Part shown: positions 1 to 10,890 of the stretch, one piece after another | How the letters are laid out: each line of letters starts with the position of its first letter | Numbering within the stretch: position 1 is the first letter of the stretch | DNA from: Bacteroides caecimuris | GTDB taxonomy: Bacteria > Bacteroidota > Bacteroidia > Bacteroidales > Bacteroidaceae | NCBI RefSeq assembly: GCF_001688725.2 | Contig: NZ_CP015401.2 | Coordinates: 248,001 to 312,000 of the forward strand | Direction: 5' to 3' | DNA: 64,000 nucleotides | The notes under the pieces: generated by a model | What the model was told of the DNA's origin: nothing | What the model saw: the letters and a program-made list of their open reading frames with translations, nothing else | Databases searched by the model: none | Made by a program: the position numbers and the translations under genes

Positions 1-2
1 CC

Positions 3-3000
3 GACAAGGAATATATGTCTAATAGCTCTATTACTTCTTTGTGCCAGGACGATAAAGGACTGATGTGGATCGGTACTTGTGACGGACTTAATATCTACGA
101 CGGTCAGGAGATCGAAGAGTTTAAGGCTCGTGACAAGGAGGATTACTTATCTGGCAATCAAATTGATAATATTATCTATACAGGCAACGATACCTATTGG
201 TTTCAGACCTATTATAGCCTGATTCGCTTGGACCGTAAAACGAACTCCATTACACGCTTTAATGAGTTTCAGAAATTGTTTCTGATGAATCGGGATAAAC
301 ATGGGACTTTATTTATTATTAAAGACAGCAACTGTATCTATTATTTTCATGAAAAGGAAGGTGTTTTCAAAAAAATCAATGTGACTGGTATCCCGATTTC
401 GGATGTCATTACTTTTTTCTTCGATAATAATAATCGTATGTGGGTAATGATGAAAGGGTATAATCGGTGTTACGATCTGCAACTGGATCCTGTGACGAAG
501 AATATCACCTTAGTATTACAAAAAAGCGCTCTGGAATACCATACCCCATTGATTTATTGCTTTTATGAGGAAGAAGCTGTTTACTATGTAGATAAGGAAT
601 ACAATCTCTATACATTCTATTTTGAAACTAAAAAGAGTGAATTTATAGCTAATCTGGGAGCAGAAATACAGGCGCTTGACAAGATCTCCTCAATAGTTAA
701 ATATCATGATAGTTTTTTTGTCGGCTTAATGATGGACGGTGTTCTGGTGTTGGAAAGGCGAAAAGATAGCGGTGAATACCAAATTCAGACCTTACCTATA
801 AATAGCGGGGCATTCAGCCTGATAAAAGACCGTTTTCAGGATGTAGTCTGGATAGGTACAGACGGTCAGGGGGTGTATCTTTATTCGAATCCTCTTTATT
901 CTATAAAATCAGTGGTACTGAGTAACTATACCGAAAAAATAGAACGTCCCGTGCGTGCTCTGCTGCTTGATAAGGAGCGTACTTTTTGGATCGGTACGAA
1001 AGGGAATGGTATACTTAAAATTTTTGATTATGAAGTGGATAAAAATCTATCAGACTGTCGATCGGAGATACTGACAACATCGAACAGCGGTTTAGGCAGC
1101 AATGCGGTCTACTGTATCGGAGAAAGTAACCGTAACTTGTTATGGATTGGTGATGAAGAAGGACTGAACTTTTATTCATATCGCGAACGCCGTATCAAGA
1201 AACTTCCTCTTTGGATTGATAATGAGGAATTCAAATACATACATGATATTTATGAAACGGAAGACTCGGAATTATGGCTGGCCAGTGTGGGGATGGGAGT
1301 AGTCAGAGCGCGCATCGGAGGTACACCGGATTATCCGGTTCTTGAAGATGTACAACGATATGTGGTCAATGGCGGAGAGTTCGACTCCAATTACTTCTTT
1401 ACTATCTGCAAAGGGGACACTCTGAACTTATTGTTCGGCAATATGGGGCATGGAGTTTTCCGTTTCAATAATACAACCAACGGATTGGAACCGCTGACCA
1501 CTCATAAATATGAGAATATGAACTTGAACAAAGTAGTGCCTATTATGAAAGATGAGGCAGACAATTATTTGATTGGTACTACTTATGGAGTCATCAAGTA
1601 TGCCTCGGAAAATTCTTATCAATTGTTTAATGCAAAAGACGGTTTTTTGAACAGTACCATCCATGCCATCCTAAGACATTCACCTGATAACTTCTGGTTG
1701 AGTACGAATCAAGGATTGATTAATTTTGATACTAAAAGAAATGTATTCCGCTCTTATGGTTTGGGCGACGGGCTTAAAGTCGTCGAATTTAGTGACGGAG
1801 CTTCCTATAGAGATCCGCAAACGGGTACTTTATTTTTTGGAGGAATCAACGGCTTTGTAGCTATTCAGGCAGACGGACGTCCCGAACAACTTTATATGCC
1901 TCCCATCTACTTTGACAAACTCTCTATCTTTGGAGAACAATACAACCTTGGGGAATTTATCACTAGTAAAAAGGAGAATGAAGTATTGGATCTGAAATAC
2001 GACCAAAATTTCTTTGCTGTTTCATTCACCTCTGTCGATTATCTGAACGGAAATAACTGCACCTATTCTTATAAACTGAAAGGACTGAGTGACCAGTGGA
2101 TTAATAATGGTAAAGAAAATTCTGTCTCTTTCACGAACATGGCTCCTGGCGAATATACATTATTGGTAAAGTACTACAATAGTGTATTCGATAAAGAAAG
2201 TGATGTCTATTCTTTGTTGATACGGATCGGTGATCCGTGGTACGCCTCTTGGTGGGCATATCTCATTTATTCTTTATGCCTGCTTCTGATAGCCGCCATG
2301 TTGATACGTTCGTTCATTCTCCGCACCAAACGGAAAAAGCAGGAATTGCTGAATGAAATAGAAAAACGCCATCAAAAGAATGTATTCGAGTCGAAGCTTC
2401 GTTTCTTTACTAACATAGCTCACGAATTCTGTACCCCGTTGACTCTTATCTACGGTCCTTGCGGACGTATTCTTTCATCAAAGGGGCTCAGTAAATTCGT
2501 AGTCGATTACGTTCAGATGATTCAGACAAATGCTGAACGCCTCAACAATCTGATTCATGAGCTGATCGAATTCCGCCGTATCGAAACCGAAAACAGGGAA
2601 GTGCGGCTGGAATCATTGGATGTATCTTCCATTGTGAAAGGAATAGCTAAAACATTTGTCGAAATGGCTAAATCCAGGAACATCACATTTTTGAGTAAGA
2701 TACCCGAACAAGTGATGTGGAACTCAGACAAGGGCTTTCTGAATACAATTATTATCAATCTGATATCCAATGCTTTTAAATATACTCCCGACGGGCAGAG
2801 CATTAAGATTGAAGTGGATACGAACGGAGAAAACCTACTGCTTCTTCGTGTTGCGAATGAAGGAAGTACCATCAAAGAAAAGGATTTCCAGTATATATTC
2901 AACCGATATGCTATTTTGGATAATTTTGAGAATCAGGACGAAAAGAACTTTTCACGGAATGGGTTAGGGCTGGCTATTTCTTATAATATGGCAAAGTTGT

Positions 3001-3956
3001 TGAATGGAACATTGAAAGTGGAAAATACTTCTGACGGATGGGTGATGTTTACATTGACTTTGCCGGTCATGGAACTGACTACCGGAGTGTCGGAAACTAA
3101 ACGACTGACGGCAGAATATATCCCCCAAATAGATACTCAACCGATATTGAAACTTCCCCAGTATGAGTTTGACAAGATGCGCCCTACGCTTTTAGTGGTC
3201 GATGATGAAATCGAAATGTTATGGTTTATTGGGGAGATCTTTTCCTGCGACTTCAATGTAGTAACATTGCAAGATCCCGAACGCCTGGAGCAAGTGATGA
3301 ATGAGGTTTATCCGAATGTGATTATTTGCGATGTCATGATGCCGGGCATCGGTGGCATTGAATTGACTCGACGGATTAAGTTGATGAAAGAGACGGCGCA
3401 TATTCCTATTATCATAGTTTCCGGACGGCATGAAATGGAACAACAGATGGAGGCTCTTTCTGCCGGAGCAGAGATGTATATAACAAAGCCGTTCAGTGCG
3501 GAGTATCTTCGTATTACTGTATGTCAGGTGATGGAACGGAAAGAAATATTGAAGAACTATTTCAGTTCGCCAATCAGCTCTTTTGAAAAGTCGGATGGAA
3601 AGTTGACGCATAAAGAATCGAAGAAGTTCCTTCAGTCAGTTTTAAAAATTATCAATGATAATGTAACGAACAAAGATTTAACTCCGCGTTATATCGCTGA
3701 TCGATTGGCAATCAGTCCTCGGAGTCTTTACCGGAAGATGGAAGAAATAGGAGAGGATAGTCCGACGGATCTGATAAGAAAATGTCGTTTGCATGTGGCT
3801 AAAGATTTGTTGCTGACGACCCAAAAAACGATTGATGAAATTGTGTTCGATTCGGGATTCTCAAATAAAGTTACTTTCTTCAAAGTGTTTCGTGAAAAGT
3901 ATGAGTGTACGCCAAAAGAGTTCCGGATGAAACATTTGAAGGAAATTCAGCAATAA
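3..3956 (+). CDS. Hybrid two-component system sensor-regulator (HTCS), 5' end cut by window
   Basis: One-protein two-component regulator of the type that senses oligosaccharides in the Bacteroides periplasm and activates a neighbouring utilization locus. The frame is open from base 3, and the first Met (base 15) already lies in a propeller repeat, so the signal peptide and true start are outside the window. Counting from that Met: Reg_prop beta-propeller repeats (WIGT-type motifs) to about 640, Y_Y_Y domain about 665-735, membrane segment about 745-767, HisKA with phospho-acceptor His803 (AHEFCTPLT), HATPase with N box near 911 and G box near 982 (NGLGLA), receiver from 1056 with Asp1106 (CDVMMPG), and an AraC-type helix-turn-helix about 1209-1305. 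All catalytic residues seem intact. It lies directly upstream of the GH76 operon in the same orientation, so it is its probable activator (inference). Confidence 0.95.
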   Translation, partial: DKEYMSNSSITSLCQDDKGLMWIGTCDGLNIYDGQEIEEFKARDKEDYLSGNQIDNIIYTGNDTYWFQTYYSLIRLDRKTNSITRFNEFQKLFLMNRDKHGTLFIIKDSNCIYYFHEKEGVFKKINVTGIPISDVITFFFDNNNRMWVMMKGYNRCYDLQLDPVTKNITLVLQKSALEYHTPLIYCFYEEEAVYYVDKEYNLYTFYFETKKSEFIANLGAEIQALDKISSIVKYHDSFFVGLMMDGVLVLERRKDSGEYQIQTLPINSGAFSLIKDRFQDVVWIGTDGQGVYLYSNPLYSIKSVVLSNYTEKIERPVRALLLDKERTFWIGTKGNGILKIFDYEVDKNLSDCRSEILTTSNSGLGSNAVYCIGESNRNLLWIGDEEGLNFYSYRERRIKKLPLWIDNEEFKYIHDIYETEDSELWLASVGMGVVRARIGGTPDYPVLEDVQRYVVNGGEFDSNYFFTICKGDTLNLLFGNMGHGVFRFNNTTNGLEPLTTHKYENMNLNKVVPIMKDEADNYLIGTTYGVIKYASENSYQLFNAKDGFLNSTIHAILRHSPDNFWLSTNQGLINFDTKRNVFRSYGLGDGLKVVEFSDGASYRDPQTGTLFFGGINGFVAIQADGRPEQLYMPPIYFDKLSIFGEQYNLGEFITSKKENEVLDLKYDQNFFAVSFTSVDYLNGNNCTYSYKLKGLSDQWINNGKENSVSFTNMAPGEYTLLVKYYNSVFDKESDVYSLLIRIGDPWYASWWAYLIYSLCLLLIAAMLIRSFILRTKRKKQELLNEIEKRHQKNVFESKLRFFTNIAHEFCTPLTLIYGPCGRILSSKGLSKFVVDYVQMIQTNAERLNNLIHELIEFRRIETENREVRLESLDVSSIVKGIAKTFVEMAKSRNITFLSKIPEQVMWNSDKGFLNTIIINLISNAFKYTPDGQSIKIEVDTNGENLLLLRVANEGSTIKEKDFQYIFNRYAILDNFENQDEKNFSRNGLGLAISYNMAKLLNGTLKVENTSDGWVMFTLTLPVMELTTGVSETKRLTAEYIPQIDTQPILKLPQYEFDKMRPTLLVVDDEIEMLWFIGEIFSCDFNVVTLQDPERLEQVMNEVYPNVIICDVMMPGIGGIELTRRIKLMKETAHIPIIIVSGRHEMEQQMEALSAGAEMYITKPFSAEYLRITVCQVMERKEILKNYFSSPISSFEKSDGKLTHKESKKFLQSVLKIINDNVTNKDLTPRYIADRLAISPRSLYRKMEEIGEDSPTDLIRKCRLHVAKDLLLTTQKTIDEIVFDSGFSNKVTFFKVFREKYECTPKEFRMKHLKEIQQ

Positions 3957-4180
3957 TTCAGGAGGAAAAATATTTTTTTAGGTGCGGAAAGTGAGAACTC
4001 ACCGATGTTCGTAGAGACTCTTTTGCAGGTTGGTTTCGTTTGGAGTATTCTTTTCTCCCAAAGAAGTCCTCGTTGATATAACCTCGTTTTAGACGTCTCT
4101 TCATGGCTAAAAAGAATAAGTAAATATTCGTGTTAATATAGTAAATGTTTGTGCCAGAAAACGAAAAAATAGTAGTCAAA

Positions 4181-4212
4181 TTTTTTGGTAGAGTTTGATG
4201 GATTTACCTTTG
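4181..4212 (+). promoter_or_regulatory. Candidate promoter of the GH76 utilization operon
   Basis: The 435-bp gap 3957-4391 holds no convincing gene. A -7 box TACCTTTG (4205-4212) matches the Bacteroides consensus TAnnTTTG, with TTTTTTGG at 4181-4188 as a possible -33 element. The spacing is about 17 bp, slightly short of the usual 19-21. The leader would be about 170 nt and very AT-rich. The HTCS DNA-binding site should lie just upstream, but I cannot pick out a clear direct repeat. Confidence 0.5.
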
Positions 4213-4391
4213 TTTCGTCAATGTTTTAATTAAAAAAACATGAAAAGTATTAATTTATTAATCTTTAATCTAATGAAAAGGAAATATTGTTTAACTAATT
4301 ATTATGTATGCTATGAATTCATATTGCATTTATCGTTTTTGAGGCTATGTAAGGAATGCTCTCTTTGTTCTTAATTTAAATTTAATATTTT

Positions 4392-5747
4392 ATGAAATTC
4401 AATTTATCAAACATCAAATTTGGATTATCCTTATTTATTGTGATATCTGCTTTTTGGGGGTGTGATAATAAGTTAGCTCCCATGAATCAATATCAAGTTA
4501 CACCTCCCGATCTGAGCAAGCGTTCGGTTTTCGAAAGTTTCTCTCCTGATAGTGGAGGTATCGGTACACAGTTGATCATCCGTGGTAAGAATTTCGGTTC
4601 CGATCCGGAATATGTAACGGTGACGGTTAACAACAAAATAGCGCCTATTGTGCGTATGGACGATGAGATGATTTATGCTATCGTTCCCGCACGGGCAGAT
4701 ACCGGATATGTTCGTTTATATATAGGTAAGGGGGATAATGTGGAAGAGTATGCTTCAGATTCCAAATTCCGCTATCAGTTTAAGCGAAATGTGACCACGA
4801 TGGTAGGGCAACAAGGTATGAAGGGACGTGATGACGGACCGTACGCTGCCAGCAAATTGCAACGCACGTGGTTTTTGTTGACAGATAAAGATGGCACGGT
4901 GTTTTTTATTGATGAAGGGCGTGGTACTGACAAAAATGGTGCGCTGCGTCGGGCACGTAACGGTGAAGTGGAAACTTTGGTACAATGTTCTACCGGACCT
5001 TTTCAATCGCCCACGGCATTGGCGTTCAGCCCCAATCAGGATACGTTATATATCTCCAACTATTGTTTTACGGATGAGACTAATACTCGAACAGACTTTA
5101 ATATTCTTTACGTGACTCGCGAAGGGGGCTTTGTGGATGTGCGTGGGCTAAGCCGAGGTACGAAAATCGGTACTACAGGTATTGCTGTGCATCCCAAGAC
5201 AGGAGAAGTTTTCTTCAGTAACAAGGGTGATGGCTATATCTGGCGTTATGTAGGACCGGGGTTTGAGGATTATGAAAAGCTTTTCCAAGTGAACAATGCA
5301 ACGAGTGTCGAGACACGTATGATGTTCAATCCGGAAGGTACGATTTTGTATGTTGTAGTATGCAATCGTCATTGCATATATAAAGTACCCTATGATGCGA
5401 CTACACGTACTTTCGGTATACCGTCATTGTTTGTTGGCGCATGGGATGAAAGTGGCTATATGAACGGTTCTGGTGCCACGGTACGTCTGAATCAGCCTCG
5501 CCAACCAGCGTTCGATGAAGATGGCAATATGTTTGTACCTGAAAAGAGTGCACATATCATTCGTAAGATTACACCTGCGGGAGTGGCTTCATTGTATGCT
5601 GGTATTCCGGAGCAGAGCGGTTTTGGAGATGGACTGCCGGAATTGGCGAAATTTAACAGTCCAGAATGTGTGACAGTATATCCGGATAACTCTGTGTACG
5701 TGGCAGACCGTGAAAATCACGTCATTCGTCGTGTGACAGTTGAGTAA
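4392..5747 (+). CDS. IPT/TIG and NHL-repeat lipoprotein
   Basis: Lipoprotein of 451 residues. The N-terminal hydrophobic stretch ends in a lipobox-like AFWGC followed by DNK. An IPT/TIG (immunoglobulin-like) domain spans about 45-130, seen as FSPDSGGIGTQLIIRGKNFG, which is typical of this fold. The rest, about 155-451, is a propeller of NHL-type repeats, for example in ...VYVADRENHVIRRVTVE at the end. Such proteins often sit first in Bacteroides utilization operons ahead of susC, and are thought to be surface-exposed binding or scaffold proteins. Here the gap to the SusC gene is only 26 bp, so they are co-transcribed. No catalytic residues are recognised; binding mannan or its fragments is inferred from context only. 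Confidence 0.85.
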   Translation: MKFNLSNIKFGLSLFIVISAFWGCDNKLAPMNQYQVTPPDLSKRSVFESFSPDSGGIGTQLIIRGKNFGSDPEYVTVTVNNKIAPIVRMDDEMIYAIVPARADTGYVRLYIGKGDNVEEYASDSKFRYQFKRNVTTMVGQQGMKGRDDGPYAASKLQRTWFLLTDKDGTVFFIDEGRGTDKNGALRRARNGEVETLVQCSTGPFQSPTALAFSPNQDTLYISNYCFTDETNTRTDFNILYVTREGGFVDVRGLSRGTKIGTTGIAVHPKTGEVFFSNKGDGYIWRYVGPGFEDYEKLFQVNNATSVETRMMFNPEGTILYVVVCNRHCIYKVPYDATTRTFGIPSLFVGAWDESGYMNGSGATVRLNQPRQPAFDEDGNMFVPEKSAHIIRKITPAGVASLYAGIPEQSGFGDGLPELAKFNSPECVTVYPDNSVYVADRENHVIRRVTVE

Positions 5748-5773
5748 TAATCATAAAAAACAAATAATTTTCC

Positions 5774-8700
5774 ATGAAGAATATACAACAATATATCGTA
5801 TTGCTTCTAATGGCAATGTTGCTTGTGCCACAGTCTTTGCAGGCGCAGGAGGACAAAAAGCTTATTATAAAAGGTGTGGTGGAAGATGCCTTGGGACCTA
5901 TCATCGGTGCATCGGTTGTAGCCAAGAACCAACCGGGCGTGGGTGCTATCACTGATCTTGATGGACGGTTTTCGCTGAAGGTAGGGGCGTATGACGTGCT
6001 GCAAATCACATTTGTGGGCTATCAGCCGGTCGAAATTCCGGTTCTGTCTATCAAAGATAAGAATAATCTTAAGGTGACAATGAAAGAAGATAACCAGACG
6101 ATAGACGAGGTGGTGGTGACTGCTAGTGGTGTGCAGAAGAAGAAAACACTAACGGGTGCTATCACTAACGTAGAGCTAAAACAGTTGAATGCGCCGGGTG
6201 CCAACTTGTCTAATTCACTGGCGGGTGTTGTTCCGGGTATTATTGCCATGCAGAGTAGTGGTGAGCCGGGCGAGAATATGTCACAGTTTTGGATTCGCGG
6301 TATGAGCACGTTTGGTGCAAAATCGGGTGCCCTGATTTTAGTAGACGGCGTGGAACGTAGTTTTAATGAGATTCCGGTGGAGGATATTGAGTCATTCTCT
6401 GTTTTGAAGGATGCCTCGGCCACTGCTATTTACGGTCAACGCGGCGCCAATGGAGTGGTATTGATTACAACCAAACGCGGTGAAAAAGGAAAGGTGAAAA
6501 TCAACGTGAAGGCAGGTTTCGATTGGAATACACCGGTCAAAGTGCCCGAATACGCCAGTGGTTATGACTGGGCCAGATTGGCAAATGAAGCGTTGGTAGG
6601 ACGTTATGAGAATCCGCTTTACACTAATGAGGAGTTGGACATTATTCAACACGGATTGGACCCGGATCTTTACCCGAACATAGACTGGAGAGATCTGATG
6701 CTGAAAAAAGGTGCGCCGAGTTACTATGCTAATATTAGTTTCTCAGGCGGTAGTGACAATGTACGTTACTTTGTAACTGGACGATACACCGGTGAAAACG
6801 GTCGTTATCGAACTTCTTCTTCGGAAAATAAATACAATACCAACTCCACGTACGAACGTTGGAACTATCGCGCCAATGTGGATATGAACCTGACACGAAC
6901 AACGGTGTTGTCGGTTGGTGTAGGGGGATGGTTAGTCAACCGTACGTCTCCTTCTAGTAGTTCGGGCGATATTTGGCAATCGTTTGCTTCTTACACTCCG
7001 GTGACTGCTCCGCGTAAATGGTCTACTGGACAGTGGCCCATTGTCAGTGGTATGACGACTCCCGAATATCAGATGACTCAAACAGGTTATCGTACCATCT
7101 GGGAAAACAAGATGGAAACGAATGTAGGTTTAGAACAAGATCTTTCTTTTATTACGAAAGGCTTGAAATTTAATGGAGTATTTGCTTTCGATACATACAA
7201 TAAGAACACAATCGTACGTGAAAAAGGAGAAGAACTTTGGTCAGCAGAGTCTTTGCGCGATGGCAATGGAAACTTGGTCCTGAAGCGGGAAGCGAATGCT
7301 AAGGCCATGTCACAAGCTAAAACGGTAGAAGGTGACAAGCGTTACTACTTGCAGGCTTCATTGGATTATAGCCGATTGTTTGCCGAGAAACATCGTGTAG
7401 GGGCATTTGCCATGGTTTACCAGCAAGAAACGTCTGACGTCAACTTTGCGGAAGATGATTTGATGGCTTCCATTCCTCATCGGACACTTGCCTATTCCGG
7501 TCGTTTCACATACGCTTACAAGGATAAATATCTGACAGAATTTAACTGGGGATATACCGGATCAGAGAACTTTGAAAAGGGTAAGCAGTTCGGCTTCTTT
7601 CCAGCGGTGTCGGTGGGATGGGTACTTTCGGAAGAACCTTTCATAAAAAAAATGATGCCATGGATGGACCAGTTCAAAATTCGTGCTTCGTATGGCGAAG
7701 TAGGTAATGATGAGATTGCCGGACGCCGTTTCCCTTACATTACGTTGGTAAATACTGACGATAATGCATATTCTTTTGGTGAATTTACGAATAATTCTGC
7801 ACAAGGTTATCGCATCAAGACGATGGGTACACCTTATTTAACATGGGAAGTTGCTAAGAAATACGATGTCGGAGTCGACTTTTCTTTTTTCAACAGCAAG
7901 ATTACAGGTACAATAGACTGGTTTTTGGACAAGCGTGACGATATCTTCATGAAACGTAACCAAATGCCGCTGACTACTGGACTTGCCGACCAGACTCCAA
8001 TGGCGAATGTGGGTAAGATGAAGTCGTATGGCTGGGATGGTAACATTGCTTATACACAACGAATAGGACAGGTGAATCTGCAACTTCGTGCTAATTTTAC
8101 CTATCAGACAACCGATGTGATAGACAGAGATGAGGCTGCCAACGAATTGTGGTATAAGATGGAAAAGGGATTCCAGTTGAATCAAAGTCGTGGTCTCATA
8201 GCGTTGGGGTTGTTCAAAGATCAAGAGGACATTGACCGTAGTCCGAGCCAAGTGGCATTGTCAAACAAAACGATTCTACCGGGTGATATTAAATATAAGG
8301 ATGTGAATGGTGACGGTGTAATTACAGATGACGATAAAGTACCATTAGGATACAGAGAAACACCGGGCCTTCAGTATGGTCTCGGCTTAAGTGCCAATTG
8401 GAAAAATTGGGGAATCAATATGTTATTTCAGGGTACAGGAAAGTGCGACTTCTTTGTAGGAGGGAACGGTCCGCACGCTTTCCACGATGGTAAACGTGGT
8501 AATATCCTTCAGGTAATGGTGGACGGCAATCGTTGGATCCCGAAAGAAATTTCCGGAACGGAAGCAACGGAAGACCCGAATGCAGACTGGCCTCGTCTGA
8601 CATATACTAATAACAATAATAACAACCGTAAGTCTACTTATTGGTTGAAAGAGAGAAAGTATTTACGTCTGCGTAACTTGGAAATCACTTATGATCTGCC

Positions 8701-8872
8701 GCAGATGTGGACACGTAAGTTCCTTGTAAGTAATATGCGTATTGGATTTATCGGACAGAATTTGTTTACATGGGCACCGTTCAAATGGTGGGATCCGGAA
8801 GGGACAAATGAGTCAGGAAGTAGTTATCCAATTAATAGAACTTACTCTTGTTATATTCAATTTAGCTTCTAA
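5774..8872 (+). CDS. SusC-like TonB-dependent outer-membrane transporter
   Basis: Outer-membrane transporter of 1032 residues that imports oligosaccharides using TonB energy. A signal peptide ends near LQAQ (about residue 25). A CarboxypepD_reg-like domain (about 30-118) follows, then a TonB-box/plug start at IDEVVVTASGVQ and the plug motif LKDASATAIYGQRGANGV. The remainder is a beta-barrel ending in Phe (YIQFSF), as expected for Bam-dependent insertion. There is no STN domain, which fits control by the HTCS rather than by a sigma/anti-sigma pair. It pairs with the SusD-like gene immediately downstream. Confidence 0.96.
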   Translation: MKNIQQYIVLLLMAMLLVPQSLQAQEDKKLIIKGVVEDALGPIIGASVVAKNQPGVGAITDLDGRFSLKVGAYDVLQITFVGYQPVEIPVLSIKDKNNLKVTMKEDNQTIDEVVVTASGVQKKKTLTGAITNVELKQLNAPGANLSNSLAGVVPGIIAMQSSGEPGENMSQFWIRGMSTFGAKSGALILVDGVERSFNEIPVEDIESFSVLKDASATAIYGQRGANGVVLITTKRGEKGKVKINVKAGFDWNTPVKVPEYASGYDWARLANEALVGRYENPLYTNEELDIIQHGLDPDLYPNIDWRDLMLKKGAPSYYANISFSGGSDNVRYFVTGRYTGENGRYRTSSSENKYNTNSTYERWNYRANVDMNLTRTTVLSVGVGGWLVNRTSPSSSSGDIWQSFASYTPVTAPRKWSTGQWPIVSGMTTPEYQMTQTGYRTIWENKMETNVGLEQDLSFITKGLKFNGVFAFDTYNKNTIVREKGEELWSAESLRDGNGNLVLKREANAKAMSQAKTVEGDKRYYLQASLDYSRLFAEKHRVGAFAMVYQQETSDVNFAEDDLMASIPHRTLAYSGRFTYAYKDKYLTEFNWGYTGSENFEKGKQFGFFPAVSVGWVLSEEPFIKKMMPWMDQFKIRASYGEVGNDEIAGRRFPYITLVNTDDNAYSFGEFTNNSAQGYRIKTMGTPYLTWEVAKKYDVGVDFSFFNSKITGTIDWFLDKRDDIFMKRNQMPLTTGLADQTPMANVGKMKSYGWDGNIAYTQRIGQVNLQLRANFTYQTTDVIDRDEAANELWYKMEKGFQLNQSRGLIALGLFKDQEDIDRSPSQVALSNKTILPGDIKYKDVNGDGVITDDDKVPLGYRETPGLQYGLGLSANWKNWGINMLFQGTGKCDFFVGGNGPHAFHDGKRGNILQVMVDGNRWIPKEISGTEATEDPNADWPRLTYTNNNNNNRKSTYWLKERKYLRLRNLEITYDLPQMWTRKFLVSNMRIGFIGQNLFTWAPFKWWDPEGTNESGSSYPINRTYSCYIQFSF

Positions 8873-8889
8873 TGTTTAAAAAACCAATT

Positions 8890-10863
8890 ATGAAACGATT
8901 ACTTTATAGTCTGTGGCTGGCAGTGGGTGCTATTGTATGCTCTTCATGTGCCGACTATCTTGATGTGGACAGATATTTTTATGACCAGGTTTCTGTAGAC
9001 TCTGCTTTTTCAAAGCGGGTCTACACGGAAGGGTGGCTGCATAGTGCATACAATACAATGCTTTATGTTGGTGAATTCTCGGAACCGTTCCGTTGGGCGA
9101 GCGACGACCTTTATCATCCGGATATGAAAGATTATCAGGAGGGGAATTATAGTGCTGACAACCAGTTGAGTGATTCTCAAGAGAGTGAATCTCGTTTGTG
9201 GAAATATTACGAAGGAATCCGCAAAGCGTCTACTTTTATTAATAATGTAGACCGCTGTCCGGAATTGACGATGGATGAGAAGGCGGATATGAAAGCACAA
9301 GTTCGTTTCTTGCGCGCTTATTCTTATTGGGGATTGATACGTGTATATGGTCCTGTTCCCTTGATTCCGTTAGAAGGACAAGATGTAAATCTGTCTTACG
9401 AAGAATTATCGTTGCCACGTGAGCGTTTTGATGTTCTAGTGGATTTTATAGACAAGGAACTGGCAGAAGCGGCACGATCGCTACCTACCAAACGGACAGT
9501 TAACAACTTGGGGCGTCCCACACGTGGTGCTGCATTAGGATTGCGTGCGCGTGTGTTGTTATATGCGGCCAGTCCGCTGTTTAACGGAAATACCGACTTG
9601 TTTAATGTAAAAGACTGCTATGGTAATCAGTTGGTGTCGCAAGAATACGACGAAAACAAGTGGGCAAGGGCAGCAGCAGCGGCAAAGGATCTTATTGAAC
9701 TGTCTAAAAATGCTAATCTGTATGAGCTCTACACGGTAGCTCCGAAAGCTACGTCACTACCATCGACACGTCCTCCTTACCATGAAGAATATTCCAATAA
9801 AAAATATCCGGATGGTTGGGAGGATGTAGACCCGCTTCTTTCTTATAAATCGATCTTTGATGGCACTATCTTGGGGTCTAAGAATCAAGAGTTGATATTC
9901 ACTCGTTCTAGTAAGGGGCATCTGAATATCAACAGATGGAACGAAGAATTGATGCCTAAGACGCTGAAAGGAAATAATAAATTGGCTGTGACACAGAAGA
10001 TGGTGGATGCGTATGCCATGAACGATGGTCGGAGCATTACAGAAGCTGCTGTTACAGGCGACTATGTGACCGAAGGGTTTACCACGCAGGCGTACGCTGC
10101 TACCAATCCGTTTTTGCCAGCTAACGTTTCTTTGATGTACAATAACCGGGAGCCTCGTTTCTATGCTTCTGTCGGTTATAGTGGTGCTGTTTGGGAAGCA
10201 TCCAGCTCTTCCGAAACGATGTACCGCAACAGTCAGATATTCTATTATCGTGGATTGAATGATGGGAAACAGGGATTTAAGGAAGATTGTCCGATTACGG
10301 GTATCACTATGAAGAAATACTACAACAATGAAGATTCAAGAACAACAGGAGGATATCAGGTGGATAAGACGGAGATGACCATACGTTATGGTGAAATTTT
10401 GTTGATTTATGCCGAAGCCCTTAACGAACTGACCGAAGTGCATCATGTAACAAGCTATACAGGGGAAGATATGGTAATTCAGCGGGATGTCGATGAAATG
10501 CGTTATGCCATCAAACGTATCCGTATGCGTGCCGGTGTACCGGATTATTCGGATGCAACATACAAAAATCCTGATGATTTCCGCATGAAGTTGAAAAAAG
10601 AACGCCAAGTGGAATTGTTTGGTGAGAATTGCATGCGTTATTTCGATTTACGTCGTTGGAAAGATGCTATGATAGAAGAAAATCAATTGCTACAAGGTTG
10701 TAATATCAATGTGAGTGATGATGAAACACACATTGCTGACTTCTACAAACCGACCATCATTACAACGGTGCACAAGGTGTTTGAACAACGTATGTATTTG
10801 TGGCCTTTTCCAACATACGAACTCAAACGGAATGTAAATATGACACAGAATCCGGGATGGTAA
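8890..10863 (+). CDS. SusD-like surface glycan-binding lipoprotein (RagB/SusD family)
   Basis: Partner of the preceding SusC; forms the lid of the transporter and binds glycan outside the cell. I chose the ATG at 8890 because it gives a clean lipoprotein signal (MKRLLYSLWLAV, lipobox SSC). An upstream in-frame ATG at 8872 overlaps the SusC stop and adds six residues (MFKKPI), and cannot be excluded. Family features: early SADYLDVD, TPR-like helices in the first half (FLRAYSYWGLIRVYG), and the C-terminal signature KKERQVELFGENCMRYFDLRRW. About 657 residues, slightly longer than typical. Confidence 0.95.
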   Translation: MKRLLYSLWLAVGAIVCSSCADYLDVDRYFYDQVSVDSAFSKRVYTEGWLHSAYNTMLYVGEFSEPFRWASDDLYHPDMKDYQEGNYSADNQLSDSQESESRLWKYYEGIRKASTFINNVDRCPELTMDEKADMKAQVRFLRAYSYWGLIRVYGPVPLIPLEGQDVNLSYEELSLPRERFDVLVDFIDKELAEAARSLPTKRTVNNLGRPTRGAALGLRARVLLYAASPLFNGNTDLFNVKDCYGNQLVSQEYDENKWARAAAAAKDLIELSKNANLYELYTVAPKATSLPSTRPPYHEEYSNKKYPDGWEDVDPLLSYKSIFDGTILGSKNQELIFTRSSKGHLNINRWNEELMPKTLKGNNKLAVTQKMVDAYAMNDGRSITEAAVTGDYVTEGFTTQAYAATNPFLPANVSLMYNNREPRFYASVGYSGAVWEASSSSETMYRNSQIFYYRGLNDGKQGFKEDCPITGITMKKYYNNEDSRTTGGYQVDKTEMTIRYGEILLIYAEALNELTEVHHVTSYTGEDMVIQRDVDEMRYAIKRIRMRAGVPDYSDATYKNPDDFRMKLKKERQVELFGENCMRYFDLRRWKDAMIEENQLLQGCNINVSDDETHIADFYKPTIITTVHKVFEQRMYLWPFPTYELKRNVNMTQNPGW

Positions 10864-10890
10864 AGGAATTAATTATTAAGAAACTGCATT